Below are positions 1 to 7,734 of a stretch of DNA of 64,000 nt, piece by piece. Each line of letters starts with the position of its first letter. Positions within the stretch are counted from its first letter, which is position 1. The position numbers were made by a program, and so were the translations under genes. The notes below the pieces were generated by a model, which was not told the origin of the DNA, made no database searches, and was given only the letters and a program-made list of their open reading frames with translations. Source of the DNA: CAZIGM01 sp964538675 (GTDB lineage Bacteria; Bacillota; Bacilli; Tepidibacillales; Tepidibacillaceae); NCBI GenBank assembly GCA_964538675.1, contig CAZIGM010000002.1, positions 16,086-80,085 of the forward strand, written 5' to 3'.

Positions 1-474
1 GCTAATTATATTTAAAGTATCACCCTCTTGAACTATATACGATGGTATTTCACTAATAAATACAGTCGATGTTTCTGATTCCCATAATACTTTATGTCCA
101 TAGATTTCTGCAACAAATCTCACCGGCGCATAAGTGCGTCCATCAATAATTATTGCCCTTGAATCCATATATAATGTTTTATCATTAAAGTATACTTTTT
201 TACTATTTATATAAAATTTAGTTGTATCTATCCCATCAGTAATTATTGCCTCTCTTGCTTTACCATTCCAACTAACATAATATCCAAGCAATTCAGTAAA
301 GGCTCTAACAGGAATATAAGTCCTACCATCAATTATTACTGCTTCCCCACTTTGGGCGAAATCTTGTCCATTAACTTTAATATTAATTGAAGATGCTCTT
401 CCATCTATTGAAAATGATGATATCAAAAAAACAAATACTATAATCACAGTAAGGCATTTAATATATTTCTTCAT
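1..474 (-). CDS. Secreted copper-amine-oxidase-like stalk domain protein with LysM start (partial, 3' end off window)
   Basis: I translated this by hand because the gene runs off the left edge. The start ATG at 474 follows the RBS GGAGAG. The product begins with a basic, hydrophobic signal peptide (about residues 1-26, KKYIKCLTVIIVFVFLISS). Two repeats of the copper amine oxidase N-terminal type follow, each with the pattern IIDGRTYxPVRAF/FVAE (about residues 48-70 and 104-128). The visible part ends with SYIVQEGDTLNIIS, the usual beginning of a LysM peptidoglycan-binding domain. In clostridial proteins these repeats usually act as stalks for cell-wall hydrolases or proteases. The catalytic part, if any, lies outside the window, so the function is open. 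Confidence 0.85.
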   Translation of the reverse strand, partial: MKKYIKCLTVIIVFVFLISSFSIDGRASSINIKVNGQDFAQSGEAVIIDGRTYIPVRAFTELLGYYVSWNGKAREAIITDGIDTTKFYINSKKVYFNDKTLYMDSRAIIIDGRTYAPVRFVAEIYGHKVLWESETSTVFISEIPSYIVQEGDTLNIIS

Positions 475-570
475 AGTCTCTCCTCTCAAAGCTTAATCTT
501 TGAATGATGTTTAATTTATTCTAACATAGAAAAAGCTTATCTGAGAAGGTAATTTTTAGAACTAAAGTGA

Positions 571-641
571 ACAACTCCATCTGATTAAAATAACCCACCT
601 ATAGAGGTGGGCGTCTTAATCTAATTATAAAGCCGAACTTG
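571..641. repeat. Dispersed repeat family A, short copy
   Basis: This stretch holds the family A blocks: AACTCCATCTGA, a 6-bp-stem hairpin CCCACC/GGTGGG at 594-611 followed by GTCTTAATCT, and ATAAAGCCGAACTT at 627-640. The same blocks recur near 3.2, 28.7, 49.9 and 58.3 kb. It separates the stalk protein gene from the P-loop ATPase gene. Confidence 0.6.
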
Positions 642-642
642 A

Positions 643-1752
643 TTAATTTTGAAGTATCTTATTTGTAATCTTTGAATAACTAATGATTTGATTTATTAAT
701 TCACTCTTTCTATTATTAATTGCTTCAAAATCCATAGCTTTAATATAATGTGCTTTTAGTTTATCATTAGCTTTTTTTGCCTCTTTTAAATAGTTTGTAG
801 CTATTGTCATTTTAATTCGATATCTTGTTTCAATACTATTTAATTCTTTCTCATTTTCAATCTCCACTTTAGGATTAATACATAGAGCAAACATATCAAT
901 TATTTCATCATTTGCTCTACTCGGATTAATCACATGTGGTGCAGTACCATCAACAACTGCTATACTTAGTGAAGGAATTAGTACCATATCAATACTATTA
1001 GGATCAAAACCACAAGGATAATATTCTACTGAAAGTCCCAATTTCTCTGCATGTTTACCGATTTTTTTCATCATAGTAGATTTACCTGTTCCCGGTCTTC
1101 CTTTAATAATATATCTTTTTTTAATATTCTCCGTAATATTCTCAATATAATGAACATATCCTTCTGATGTAGCAGACCCGAAGAATATATTTTTGCTAAC
1201 TGGCTTGTGTTCTCTTTTTACTTCTTTACAAAAAATATCTTTTATAAATTCTTCAGTAATTTGATTAGCTTTATTAAAATTCATTGAAGACAAATATATT
1301 TGCTCCCATTCATCATGAATGAGCTTTGCATCTGCAAATTGTTCATATGCTTGATTAGTTTTATCTTTAATATCATTTGTAAGCTTTACTATATGTAGGC
1401 GATTTTTTCTTATTATATTAGTATCCCAATATTCACCTAAATTAATTATCTCCTCAACAATTCCAGGATATTTTGGGGTTAACAGATGTGGCGTTGTTCC
1501 ATCAATCACACCTAGTTTTATTGTCGGAATTATTACTCCATTTAAAGAATTTTTGTCTAATGAGCAATGGTAATAATCAACGTCGAATCCTTCGTTACTC
1601 ATTAGTTCACCTATGTCTTTCATAATTGTTGATTTACCTGTTCCTGGCCCACCAATTAATATATATAGTCGTTCCAAACCCTTAACTGCATCTTCAAACA
1701 GAGAATAAAACCCTAATGAGGTGTTTCCCTCTGCAAAGTAATTCTTAATCAT
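643..1752 (-). CDS. Tandem-duplicated P-loop ATPase (PRK06851-like), function unknown
   Basis: The 369-residue protein is built of two homologous halves. Each half has a Walker A motif: GGPGTGKST near residue 35 and GRPGTGKST near residue 218. Each is followed by a segment of the form DYYHCSLDxNS / EYYPCGFDPNS and then IPxxxxxVxDGTxPH. This is the layout of an uncharacterised Firmicutes ATPase family (PRK06851, often called a nucleotide kinase). It has no signal peptide and should be cytosolic. The start at 1752 has the RBS GGGGGAAAAATT just upstream. Its nearest neighbours (pgi and the stalk protein) do not suggest a role, and the biochemical activity is unknown. Confidence 0.8.
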   Translation of the reverse strand: MIKNYFAEGNTSLGFYSLFEDAVKGLERLYILIGGPGTGKSTIMKDIGELMSNEGFDVDYYHCSLDKNSLNGVIIPTIKLGVIDGTTPHLLTPKYPGIVEEIINLGEYWDTNIIRKNRLHIVKLTNDIKDKTNQAYEQFADAKLIHDEWEQIYLSSMNFNKANQITEEFIKDIFCKEVKREHKPVSKNIFFGSATSEGYVHYIENITENIKKRYIIKGRPGTGKSTMMKKIGKHAEKLGLSVEYYPCGFDPNSIDMVLIPSLSIAVVDGTAPHVINPSRANDEIIDMFALCINPKVEIENEKELNSIETRYRIKMTIATNYLKEAKKANDKLKAHYIKAMDFEAINNRKSELINQIISYSKITNKILQN

Positions 1753-1845
1753 AATTTTTCCCCCTAGTTTAGCATTTAGTAATATTGAAAAATAAACCCA
1801 ATCATATTCTATGCATAGCCTATAAAAAAATTGTTACTTTCTTTG

Positions 1846-3192
1846 CTAGTCTGCTAGTCTTTTTTTTAAATTTAAGCTTAACTCTTCATATCCTTGCTTT
1901 CCTAATAGAGCAAACATATTTTTTTTGTATGCTTCAACTCCTTGTTGATCAAAAGGATTTACTCCCAATAAATAACCACTAATAGCACAGGCTTTTTCAA
2001 AGAAATATATCATCTTGCCTAAATAATATTCATTTAATCTTGGGATATTTATAACTATATTAGGAACACCTCCATCAACATGGGCAATTAATGTACCCTT
2101 ATACGCCATTTCACTAATACCATTCATTGTTTTTTCAGATAAAAAATTCAGACCATCTAAATTATCAATATCCTCATTAATCTCCATATCTTTTCTTGGA
2201 TATTTAATATTAAGAATTGTTTCAAATAAATCCTTTCGACCATCTTGCAAGTATTGACCAAGAGAATGAAGATCAGTAGTGAATTTTAATGATGTTGGAA
2301 ATATACCCTTACAATCCTTGCCTTCGCTTTCTCCAAATAACTGCTTCCACCATTCAGTAAAATAATGCATAGCTGGTTCATAATTTGCTAATACCTCAAT
2401 GCTTTTACCTTTCTTATATAAAATGTTTCTAATTGCCGCATATTGATAACATGGATTGTCTTCAATCACTTCAACACTATATGCTAATGATCCAGCTTGT
2501 GCACCTTCAAGTAACCTGTCTATATTTATTCCTGCAACAGCTATTGGTAACATACCTACAGGTGTCAAAACAGAATATCTTCCTCCCACATCATTTGGAA
2601 TAACAAAAGTTTCATAACCTTCCTTTTCAGCTAATAATCTTAGAGCACCGGTGGATTTATCAGTCGTCACGACTATTCTATTCGTTGCTTCACTTTTACC
2701 ATACTTGTTTTCCATATATTCCTTTAATACCCTAAATGCAATCGCCGGTTCAATTGTCGTACCTGATTTCGAGATAACATTTATACTAATGTCTTTATCT
2801 TTAATAACTTCCATTAATTCATTTAAATATGTTCCATTCAGATTATTTCCCGCAAAATATATCTGTGGAGAGTTCCTTTGTTCATCTGACAAATTATTAT
2901 AGAAAGAATGATTTAGAGCTTCAATAACAGCCCTTGCTCCAATATATGAACCACCAATCCCAATAGTTATAAAAGCTTGAGAATTGCTTCTAACCCTATT
3001 GGCTACCTCTTTTAATCTTAAAAATTCTTCTTTATCATAATTAATTGGATAATCTAGCCATCCTAAATATTCCTTTCCCTGACCTGTCTTATCGTGAATC
3101 ATATAATGGGCATCTATTATATATTTTTTTATGAACTCAATTTCATGCTCCTTTACAAAAGCATTAGTATAATCTAAGTTAATGTTATCCAT
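1846..3192 (-). CDS. pgi: Glucose-6-phosphate isomerase
   Basis: The enzyme interconverts glucose 6-phosphate and fructose 6-phosphate in cytosolic glycolysis and gluconeogenesis. Its length (448 residues from this start) is that of the short Firmicutes Pgi. Family motifs are visible: [12 protein letters not shown] (sugar-phosphate binding, about residue 80), [10 protein letters not shown] (about 145) and the C-terminal [14 protein letters not shown] containing the conserved Gln and Lys. I chose the ATG at 3192 because GGGGTGG lies at the right spacing; the GTG nine bases upstream is inside that RBS. A glucokinase gene lies upstream on the same strand, so the pair supplies fructose 6-phosphate from glucose, although a repeat element separates them. 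Confidence 0.95.
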   Translation of the reverse strand: MDNINLDYTNAFVKEHEIEFIKKYIIDAHYMIHDKTGQGKEYLGWLDYPINYDKEEFLRLKEVANRVRSNSQAFITIGIGGSYIGARAVIEALNHSFYNNLSDEQRNSPQIYFAGNNLNGTYLNELMEVIKDKDISINVISKSGTTIEPAIAFRVLKEYMENKYGKSEATNRIVVTTDKSTGALRLLAEKEGYETFVIPNDVGGRYSVLTPVGMLPIAVAGINIDRLLEGAQAGSLAYSVEVIEDNPCYQYAAIRNILYKKGKSIEVLANYEPAMHYFTEWWKQLFGESEGKDCKGIFPTSLKFTTDLHSLGQYLQDGRKDLFETILNIKYPRKDMEINEDIDNLDGLNFLSEKTMNGISEMAYKGTLIAHVDGGVPNIVINIPRLNEYYLGKMIYFFEKACAISGYLLGVNPFDQQGVEAYKKNMFALLGKQGYEELSLNLKKRLAD

Positions 3193-3218
3193 CGTTGCCA
3201 CCCCGATATCTTTTTATT

Positions 3219-3359
3219 ATAAAGCCGAACTTTATTCAGATGGAGTTTTTAAATTCATTTTCCCCCACTTAAACATAGCGAAACTTGGGAACTCTGTTCC
3301 CTTAGTGAGACTTGCGCACTTTGTGTGGAAGTGGGAGTCTTATCATATCTGGATTAAAA
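3219..3359. repeat. Dispersed repeat family A, long copy
   Basis: It starts with ATAAAGCCGAACTTTATTCA followed by GATGGAGTTTTT. It continues with AAATTCATTTTCCCCCACTT, an imperfect palindromic centre, AAGTGGGAGTCTTATC and ATATCTGGATTAAA. The two ends resemble those of the copies at 28.7 and 49.9 kb, and there is no open reading frame of note. It lies between glcK and pgi. Confidence 0.75.
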
Positions 3360-3368
3360 CTATCTTAA

Positions 3369-4325
3369 CTAACTAGATAATTTAGACTTACAAAATATTG
3401 CTGCTCCAATAATCCCCGCTTCATTTCCTAACTTTGCAAAGACGATATCTCCTGCTGATATGGTTTTAATAAGTTTATTTTCCTTTACTTCAGTTTTTAT
3501 TTTATCTAGTAAAAAGGGACCAGATTTAGAGAGACCGCCTCCAATTACAAAAATTTCTGGGTCAATAATATTTATTAAATTGACAATACCAACACCTAGA
3601 TACTTAACTAATCGATCTATTGATTTATTCGCAACGGTGTCACCTTTTAAAGCAGCTTCAAAGATTATCTGTCCATTTAAATTGTTAATATTTCCATTAA
3701 TCATCTCGTTAACTAACGAAGTGTTTTTTTCTTGAAGAAGTTTTTTTGTATATTCTTTAAGTGCAGTTGCTGAAGCAAAGGTTTCAAAACAACCATTTTT
3801 ACCACAATTACAATCATAAAAATTATTCCCTATTACCATATGTCCAATCTCTGAAGCTAATCCATGAAACCCATTATATATATTTCCGTCAATTATTATC
3901 CCTCCACCTATTCCAGTTCCTAATGTAAGCATTATTCCGCTATATGTATCTTTCATTGCTCCTACTTGATATTCAGCTAAAGCTGCCAAAGAAGCATCGT
4001 TATCTATAAATACTGGAATATTAATTTCTCTCTCCAAAATATCTCTTAAAGGAATGTCGTACCAATCTAAATTAACACATTGAATAATATTTCCAGTTTT
4101 CTTATTAATAAACCCTGGAATTCCAATACCTACAGCTTTTACTTCTTTATTGTCTTTTACATATACTTCTATTGAGTTCGTTATTAATTCAGCAATCTCT
4201 TTAATTATTTGAATAGGTTTTTTCTCTTTTTTTGTTGAAATTAATTTGCGGTATAAAATATTTGCATTCTCATCTACTATTCCTAAAGCAATTTTTGTGC
4301 CTCCTATATCTACACCTATATACAT
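3369..4325 (-). CDS. glcK: ROK-family glucokinase
   Basis: This ATP-dependent sugar kinase (318 residues) probably phosphorylates glucose to glucose 6-phosphate in the cytosol. The N-terminal phosphate-binding loop VDIGGTKIALG starts at residue 4. FIDNDASLAAL contains the catalytic Asp of the ROK family. LTLGTGIGGGIIIDG is the second nucleotide-binding segment. HMVIGNNFYDCNCGKNGCFE carries the family His and the CxCGxxGC zinc motif. The ATG at 4325 has the RBS GGAGGG six bases upstream; the longer upstream frame has no RBS. The pairing with pgi supports a glucokinase over a fructokinase or a transcriptional repressor, and there is no N-terminal HTH domain. Confidence 0.9.
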   Translation of the reverse strand: MYIGVDIGGTKIALGIVDENANILYRKLISTKKEKKPIQIIKEIAELITNSIEVYVKDNKEVKAVGIGIPGFINKKTGNIIQCVNLDWYDIPLRDILEREINIPVFIDNDASLAALAEYQVGAMKDTYSGIMLTLGTGIGGGIIIDGNIYNGFHGLASEIGHMVIGNNFYDCNCGKNGCFETFASATALKEYTKKLLQEKNTSLVNEMINGNINNLNGQIIFEAALKGDTVANKSIDRLVKYLGVGIVNLINIIDPEIFVIGGGLSKSGPFLLDKIKTEVKENKLIKTISAGDIVFAKLGNEAGIIGAAIFCKSKLSS

Positions 4326-4354
4326 ATATCCCTCCAAAAACCCTAATATACTAG

Positions 4355-4380
4355 AAAAAGTCAAGGCTTTTTACCTTGAC
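4355..4380 (-). terminator. Rho-independent terminator after the cytochrome b gene
   Basis: On the minus strand a 7-bp stem GTCAAGG/CCTTGAC with a short loop is followed by TTTTT. It lies between the 3' end of the cytochrome b gene and the start of glcK, so the two are probably transcribed separately. Confidence 0.75.
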
Positions 4381-4439
4381 CCAATAAATACTTTTTAATA
4401 TATTCTTCCATTTATTATTATTCTTAAACATCCTATTTA

Positions 4440-5090
4440 TTATTTATTTGCTTTTTGTATTCGTTTACTTGCTATAGCATTTTCATTAGGATAAAAAGCT
4501 GTGTCTTTTACATTCTCATACCATAATAAGTGATGTTCTTTCGCATAATTTACGTCTATATTTCCTTTTATTATTGATTTCAATGCCCGCCTATAAGGCT
4601 CATAAAAATAAAAAATTACGTGTAAGGCAAAAAAGATTACAAATATTATTGTTGATATATTATGAAATAATAAACTTAGTTCATTTACTCCAAAAATTAA
4701 AATAATTCCAGATATAGCAGATATTAATCCTACTATAATAACTAGAAGAAATGAAAATTTTTGAATAGCATTAAATTTGCCTTGTGGAACCTTTTTATTA
4801 GCTAGTAGTCCTCTAAACCATTTCCAATCTAATTCATTCCATTTAAAAATAAATAACCAGTTTCTTTTATTTTTATTCTTAATTAGATATAAAATTGGTG
4901 GAATAATGAATATTAGCCCACCTAATAGGTGAATCACCTTTTGCGGTGAACCGCTCCAAGATCCTACATAATACATAATAGCACCTGTAATTAAAAGAAT
5001 AATAAAGCCTAAAGTAAAAAACCAGTGTAGTCTTCTATCTGCTATAGTAAATCTTTTTATGAATTTTAAATTCGTCAATCCAATTCCCAT
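4440..5090 (-). CDS. Orphan membrane cytochrome b subunit (formate dehydrogenase gamma / cytochrome b561 type)
   Basis: A 216-residue integral membrane protein with four predicted helices. Histidines suitable for haem b are RRLHWFFTLGF (helix 1), VIHLLGG (helix 2) and LLFHNIS plus FALHVIFYF (last helix), as in the gamma subunits of formate dehydrogenase and Ni,Fe-hydrogenase. Such subunits normally pass electrons from a periplasmic-side metalloenzyme to the quinone pool. No catalytic or iron-sulfur partner gene lies nearby, which is unusual. The ATG at 5090 was chosen because GGAGAG lies 11 bases upstream. A solitary cytochrome b561-like electron carrier is the alternative reading. Confidence 0.75.
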   Translation of the reverse strand: MGIGLTNLKFIKRFTIADRRLHWFFTLGFIILLITGAIMYYVGSWSGSPQKVIHLLGGLIFIIPPILYLIKNKNKRNWLFIFKWNELDWKWFRGLLANKKVPQGKFNAIQKFSFLLVIIVGLISAISGIILIFGVNELSLLFHNISTIIFVIFFALHVIFYFYEPYRRALKSIIKGNIDVNYAKEHHLLWYENVKDTAFYPNENAIASKRIQKANK

Positions 5091-5403
5091 ATAAATAATC
5101 TCTCCTACGACATATTTTGTTAGCACTCTTTATTATTATTTTGTCTATTATTTGTGAACAAATTCCTAATAAAATATTAAATATATATGACGTACAAAGA
5201 ATCTTAATTAATTTTAAAACTAATAGCTTGCAAGAATACTGGTATATCAACATTCTTATAATAGAAAAAATGTGTAGTCCATTTTATTACATATATGTTT
5301 ATTTATTGTATATATTATTGAGTTTTCTAGTATTCATGATATAATTTCATTAAAATTAATAGTTCTTTTGAACTATAAATTAATAATACAATCATAGATT
5401 GTG

Positions 5404-5536
5404 CAGATGTAAAACAACCCTTTATTAGTGATTTTATACACTAAATACAGTAATGTTGTTATAAATACATCTGGTTTACTATCGTACTACCAACACTAGT
5501 GTATGTATGGGGTTTGCTCTGTACATAGACTTTTTT
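5404..5536 (+). ncRNA. Structured 5' leader with terminator upstream of the response regulator (leader A)
   Basis: The 490-base gap between the cytochrome b and response regulator genes holds this element. An 8-bp closing stem pairs CAGATGTA (5404-5411) with TACATCTG (5466-5473). Downstream an intrinsic terminator, AGTgTATGTA/TACATAgACT followed by TTTTTT, spans 5498-5536. The 3' half matches leader B near 7.1 kb block by block: GTTGTTATAAATAC, then AGTGTATGTATGGGGTT, then the terminator. It does not match any riboswitch class I know. It probably controls the downstream response regulator by attenuation. Confidence 0.5.
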
Positions 5537-5579
5537 GTTTTTTTCTAAAATTCAATTTTTTAAAAGAGGGTGAAGATTT

Positions 5580-5966
5580 ATGAAAAACTCCAAGATACTT
5601 ATTATTGAAGATGAACACTCTATATCCGAAATCCTAACTTATAAATTAAAAAAAGAGAAATTTGAAGTAATGGGTGCGAAAACTGGACAAGAAGGTTTAA
5701 TTGTAATACCTTACTTTAAACCAGACCTTATTTTACTAGATATTAAACTTCCTGATATTAGCGGATTTGATATCTGCAAAGAGATAAAAGATAACTATCA
5801 AACTCCTATAATTATGTTAACAGCTAGAATCAATTTAAAGGATATAAGTTATGGATTAGCCCTTGGAGCAGAAGATTATATTACAAAGCCTTTCGACATC
5901 AATGATGTTTTAGAAAGAATTAACTTAGTATTAGATAGAAGGAAAAATACTTCATGTTTTAACTAA
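5580..5966 (+). CDS. Single-domain response regulator (CheY-like receiver)
   Basis: The 128 residues consist of one receiver domain and nothing else. The acidic pocket is ILIIEDEHS (Glu10, Asp11), the phospho-acceptor is in LILLDIKLPD (about Asp52), the conserved Thr is in IIMLTAR, and the conserved Lys is in YITKPFD (about residue 104). With no output domain it must act by protein-protein contact or within a phosphorelay, like CheY or Spo0F. The RBS GAGGGTG precedes ATG 5580. It is followed at once by a minimal histidine-phosphoacceptor protein, and a broken second copy of this gene lies near 7.3 kb. Confidence 0.9.
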   Translation: MKNSKILIIEDEHSISEILTYKLKKEKFEVMGAKTGQEGLIVIPYFKPDLILLDIKLPDISGFDICKEIKDNYQTPIIMLTARINLKDISYGLALGAEDYITKPFDINDVLERINLVLDRRKNTSCFN

Positions 5967-5991
5967 ACTAAATACTTAGAAATTAATAACT

Positions 5992-6333
5992 ATGAGAAAA
6001 AATATTATTTTTCATAAGGAGGTGATTCTTATAAATACATCCTTAACAAAGAAAATAAACCATAGCAAAAATAACTCTCAAAAACAGAAGGTTGAGGATA
6101 TTGAAAAAAATATTTATGAAGAAAAATTGAAAGAAGAATTTTTCAATAATATATCTCATGAAATAAAAACTCCTATTACAATAATCTTAGGTTATGCTCA
6201 ACTATTAAAGGAAGAATACTATAGCTGTAATGGAATTCACTCTATAGCAATAGATTATATAGAATCCGAAAGCAAAAAACTAAATTCAATAGTAGATGAA
6301 ATTATTGAAAAAGCCAGATATAGTAAATATTAA
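5992..6333 (+). CDS. Minimal histidine-kinase DHp (HisKA) domain protein, copy 1, no ATPase domain
   Basis: The protein ends directly after a HisKA dimerisation/phosphoacceptor helical hairpin. The H-box is EFFNNISHEIKTPITIILG, with the phosphorylatable His in SHEIKTP. The second helix contains YIESESKKLNSIVDEIIEKA. There is no HATPase domain, sensor or membrane segment, so it cannot autophosphorylate and may act as a phosphotransfer protein for the regulator just upstream. The start is uncertain. ATG 5992 has a poor RBS, while a near-perfect AAGGAGGTG at about 6016-6024 lies inside the frame with only ATT or ATA at start-codon distance. Copies 2 and 3 follow. Confidence 0.65.
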   Translation: MRKNIIFHKEVILINTSLTKKINHSKNNSQKQKVEDIEKNIYEEKLKEEFFNNISHEIKTPITIILGYAQLLKEEYYSCNGIHSIAIDYIESESKKLNSIVDEIIEKARYSKY

Positions 6334-6339
6334 AAACCC

Positions 6340-6372
6340 AGGTATGCGGTTTTAAAAAACTGCATACCTTTG
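6340..6372 (+). terminator. Terminator-like hairpin after DHp copy 1
   Basis: AGGTATGC (6340-6347) pairs with GCATACCT (6362-6369), with further T/A pairs near the loop. The run of T after the stem is short. It probably ends the regulator-DHp transcript. Confidence 0.55.
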
Positions 6373-6509
6373 TATATATGTAAGAAAATCTTTAAAATGG
6401 TAAATTAAATAATATATGTTTGCAATTTACCAATATAATGATATAATTTTTTTTAGCTTTTTTAATAATAAAGATTAAAACTGATATGTTCAATGAGGAG
6501 ATAGAAATA

Positions 6510-6809
6510 GTGAATATAGCTAAAAAACATAAATTTGCAAAAACTAAAATTACTTCATTTAACAAGCCTATTAATAAAAAGAAAATAATAGTTTCAGAAA
6601 ACTATAAAAAAGAATTTTTTAATAACATATCTCATGAAATTAAGACCCCACTAACTATAATCTTAGGCTACGCACAACTTTTAAAAGAAGAGAATTTCAG
6701 CTCTGAAAGACTGTATTTAGAAGCTGTTGAAAATATAGAGCATGAAAGCATAAGATTAAATTCATTAATAAATAATCTTATAGAAAAAGCAAAACAAACT
6801 AAAAATTAA
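6510..6809 (+). CDS. Minimal histidine-kinase DHp (HisKA) domain protein, copy 2
   Basis: A paralogue of the proteins at 5992 and 7432, again ending right after the DHp hairpin. The H-box is EFFNNISHEIKTPLTIILG and the second helix is IEHESIRLNSLINNLIEKA. No catalytic ATP-binding domain follows. GTG 6510 is chosen because GAGGAG lies at proper spacing, while the in-frame ATG at 6486 overlaps the region before that RBS. A basic N-terminal stretch (KKHKFAKTKI, NKKKIIV) precedes the domain. The gene has its own terminator and no regulator gene immediately upstream, so it could serve the regulator at 5580 or one elsewhere. Confidence 0.7.
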   Translation: MNIAKKHKFAKTKITSFNKPINKKKIIVSENYKKEFFNNISHEIKTPLTIILGYAQLLKEENFSSERLYLEAVENIEHESIRLNSLINNLIEKAKQTKN

Positions 6810-6851
6810 AAGAAGATGATTACTGCATATCTCGCAGAATCATCTTCTTTT
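6809..6851 (+). terminator. Rho-independent terminator after DHp copy 2
   Basis: A long stem, AAGAAGATGATT with AATCATCTTCTT, is followed by TTTT. It lies directly after the stop codon of copy 2. Confidence 0.8.
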
Positions 6852-7003
6852 GCATTTATTCTCACTCATTTTTTTCTCCTTCTTTCTTCCCCTATGCCAT
6901 ACACTTTGTCTTTCTGAAACGTAATGAAGAATCTTTTTTTCTTGATAGATTATTCGGAAAAGCCTCAGATTAACTTATTTATGGAAAAATACATAATTAA
7001 TGT

Positions 7004-7031
7004 TTGCATTCACCTTATTAAATGGTATAAT
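7004..7031 (+). promoter_or_regulatory. Sigma-A-type promoter with extended -10 for leader B
   Basis: TTGCAT (7004-7009), a 16-base spacer and TATAAT (7026-7031), preceded by TGG, which gives an extended -10 element. Transcription should begin near 7038, just before the structured leader B. Confidence 0.7.
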
Positions 7032-7037
7032 TTTCTA

Positions 7038-7263
7038 AGGGAAATTAAAAAGTTGCCATGACCCTTGAGTGTTGGAAGCACTCAAAGGCTCATGCAGGTG
7101 AATTGGCACCTACACGTGAGACATATTGTCTCCACAGCAACGATGTTATTATATACTATATTTGGCATTTCCTCAATCAACAATAACATTAGTGCATGTG
7201 TAGGGTTAAACCTGCGCATGCACTTTTTAATTTCCCTCCAAAAAAAATATTTGGAGGGAAATT
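7038..7263 (+). ncRNA. Structured 5' leader with antiterminator-like stem, terminator and RBS-sequestering hairpin (leader B)
   Basis: This occupies most of the gap between DHp copies 2 and 3. P1 pairs GTTGC (7052-7056) with GCAAC (7137-7141) and encloses a hairpin CTTGAGTG/CACTCAAAG plus a multi-helix arm. ATGTTATT (7143-7150) pairs perfectly with AATAACAT (7182-7189). An intrinsic terminator, AGTGCATG/CATGCACT followed by T's, spans 7191-7228. Finally AATTTCCCTCCA pairs with TGGAGGGAAATT (7229-7263) and hides the RBS of the broken regulator gene. The 3' half is homologous to leader A. No known riboswitch class fits. The gene it controls is broken, but DHp copy 3 follows. Confidence 0.55.
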
Positions 7264-7266
7264 TAT

Positions 7267-7378
7267 ATGCAACAAGCTAGAATACTCGTCATTGAAGGAC
7301 TACTTCACAAAACCTTTTGATATTAACGAATTACTAAAGATAATTAAAAAGACAGTAAAACAAAGTTGCTTATGCTAG
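7267..7378 (+). pseudogene. Response-regulator remnant with internal deletion and frameshift
   Basis: The ATG at 7267 follows GGAGGG and encodes MQQARILVIEGL, matching the N-terminus of the intact regulator (MKNSKILIIEDE). It soon runs into a stop. In the next frame YFTKPFDINELLKIIKKTVKQ matches the intact regulator's C-terminus (YITKPFDINDVLERI). About 80 residues holding the phospho-acceptor Asp are gone. This is a second regulator gene that lost its middle, leaving its leader RNA and its partner DHp gene (7432) in place. Confidence 0.75.
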
Positions 7379-7431
7379 TTCAATTAATTGAAATATTATT
7401 TGTATAGGTTACTAGATTAGGAGATAAGAGA

Positions 7432-7674
7432 ATGTTTATTAATGAGAAAGATAATAAAATTATTATGGAAAAATATAAAGAGGAGTTTTTCAACATTCTA
7501 GCGCATGAACTCAAAACCCCACTTACAATAATTATAGGATATGCCCAGTTGTTAAAAGAAGAAGAATTTAGTTCAAAGGAAACTTATCTAAAAGCTGTTA
7601 GCAATATAGAATATGAAAGCAAGAAGCTTAACTCTATAATAGATGAGCTTATAAAGAAGGCAAAACAATTTTAA
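7432..7674 (+). CDS. Minimal histidine-kinase DHp (HisKA) domain protein, copy 3
   Basis: The shortest of the three paralogues (80 residues) has almost nothing except the DHp hairpin. The H-box is EFFNILAHELKTPLTIIIG, with His in AHELKTP. The second helix is IEYESKKLNSIIDELIKKA. Stop follows immediately, as in the other copies. The RBS TTAGGAGA precedes ATG 7432 at good spacing. It sits after the broken regulator gene, mirroring the regulator-DHp order at 5.6-6.3 kb. It may be a phosphotransfer or regulator-binding protein; there is no ATP-binding domain. Confidence 0.75.
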   Translation: MFINEKDNKIIMEKYKEEFFNILAHELKTPLTIIIGYAQLLKEEEFSSKETYLKAVSNIEYESKKLNSIIDELIKKAKQF

Positions 7675-7734
7675 GATTAGAAAAACAGACGCTTATAAAT
7701 TATTTGAGTTGAATCAAATATTAATTCAAATATA

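Noticed and set aside
5035..5344. Two overlapping ORFs between the cytochrome b gene and leader A
   Set aside because: Low-complexity, opposite strands over the same DNA, no RBS; probably non-coding upstream region.
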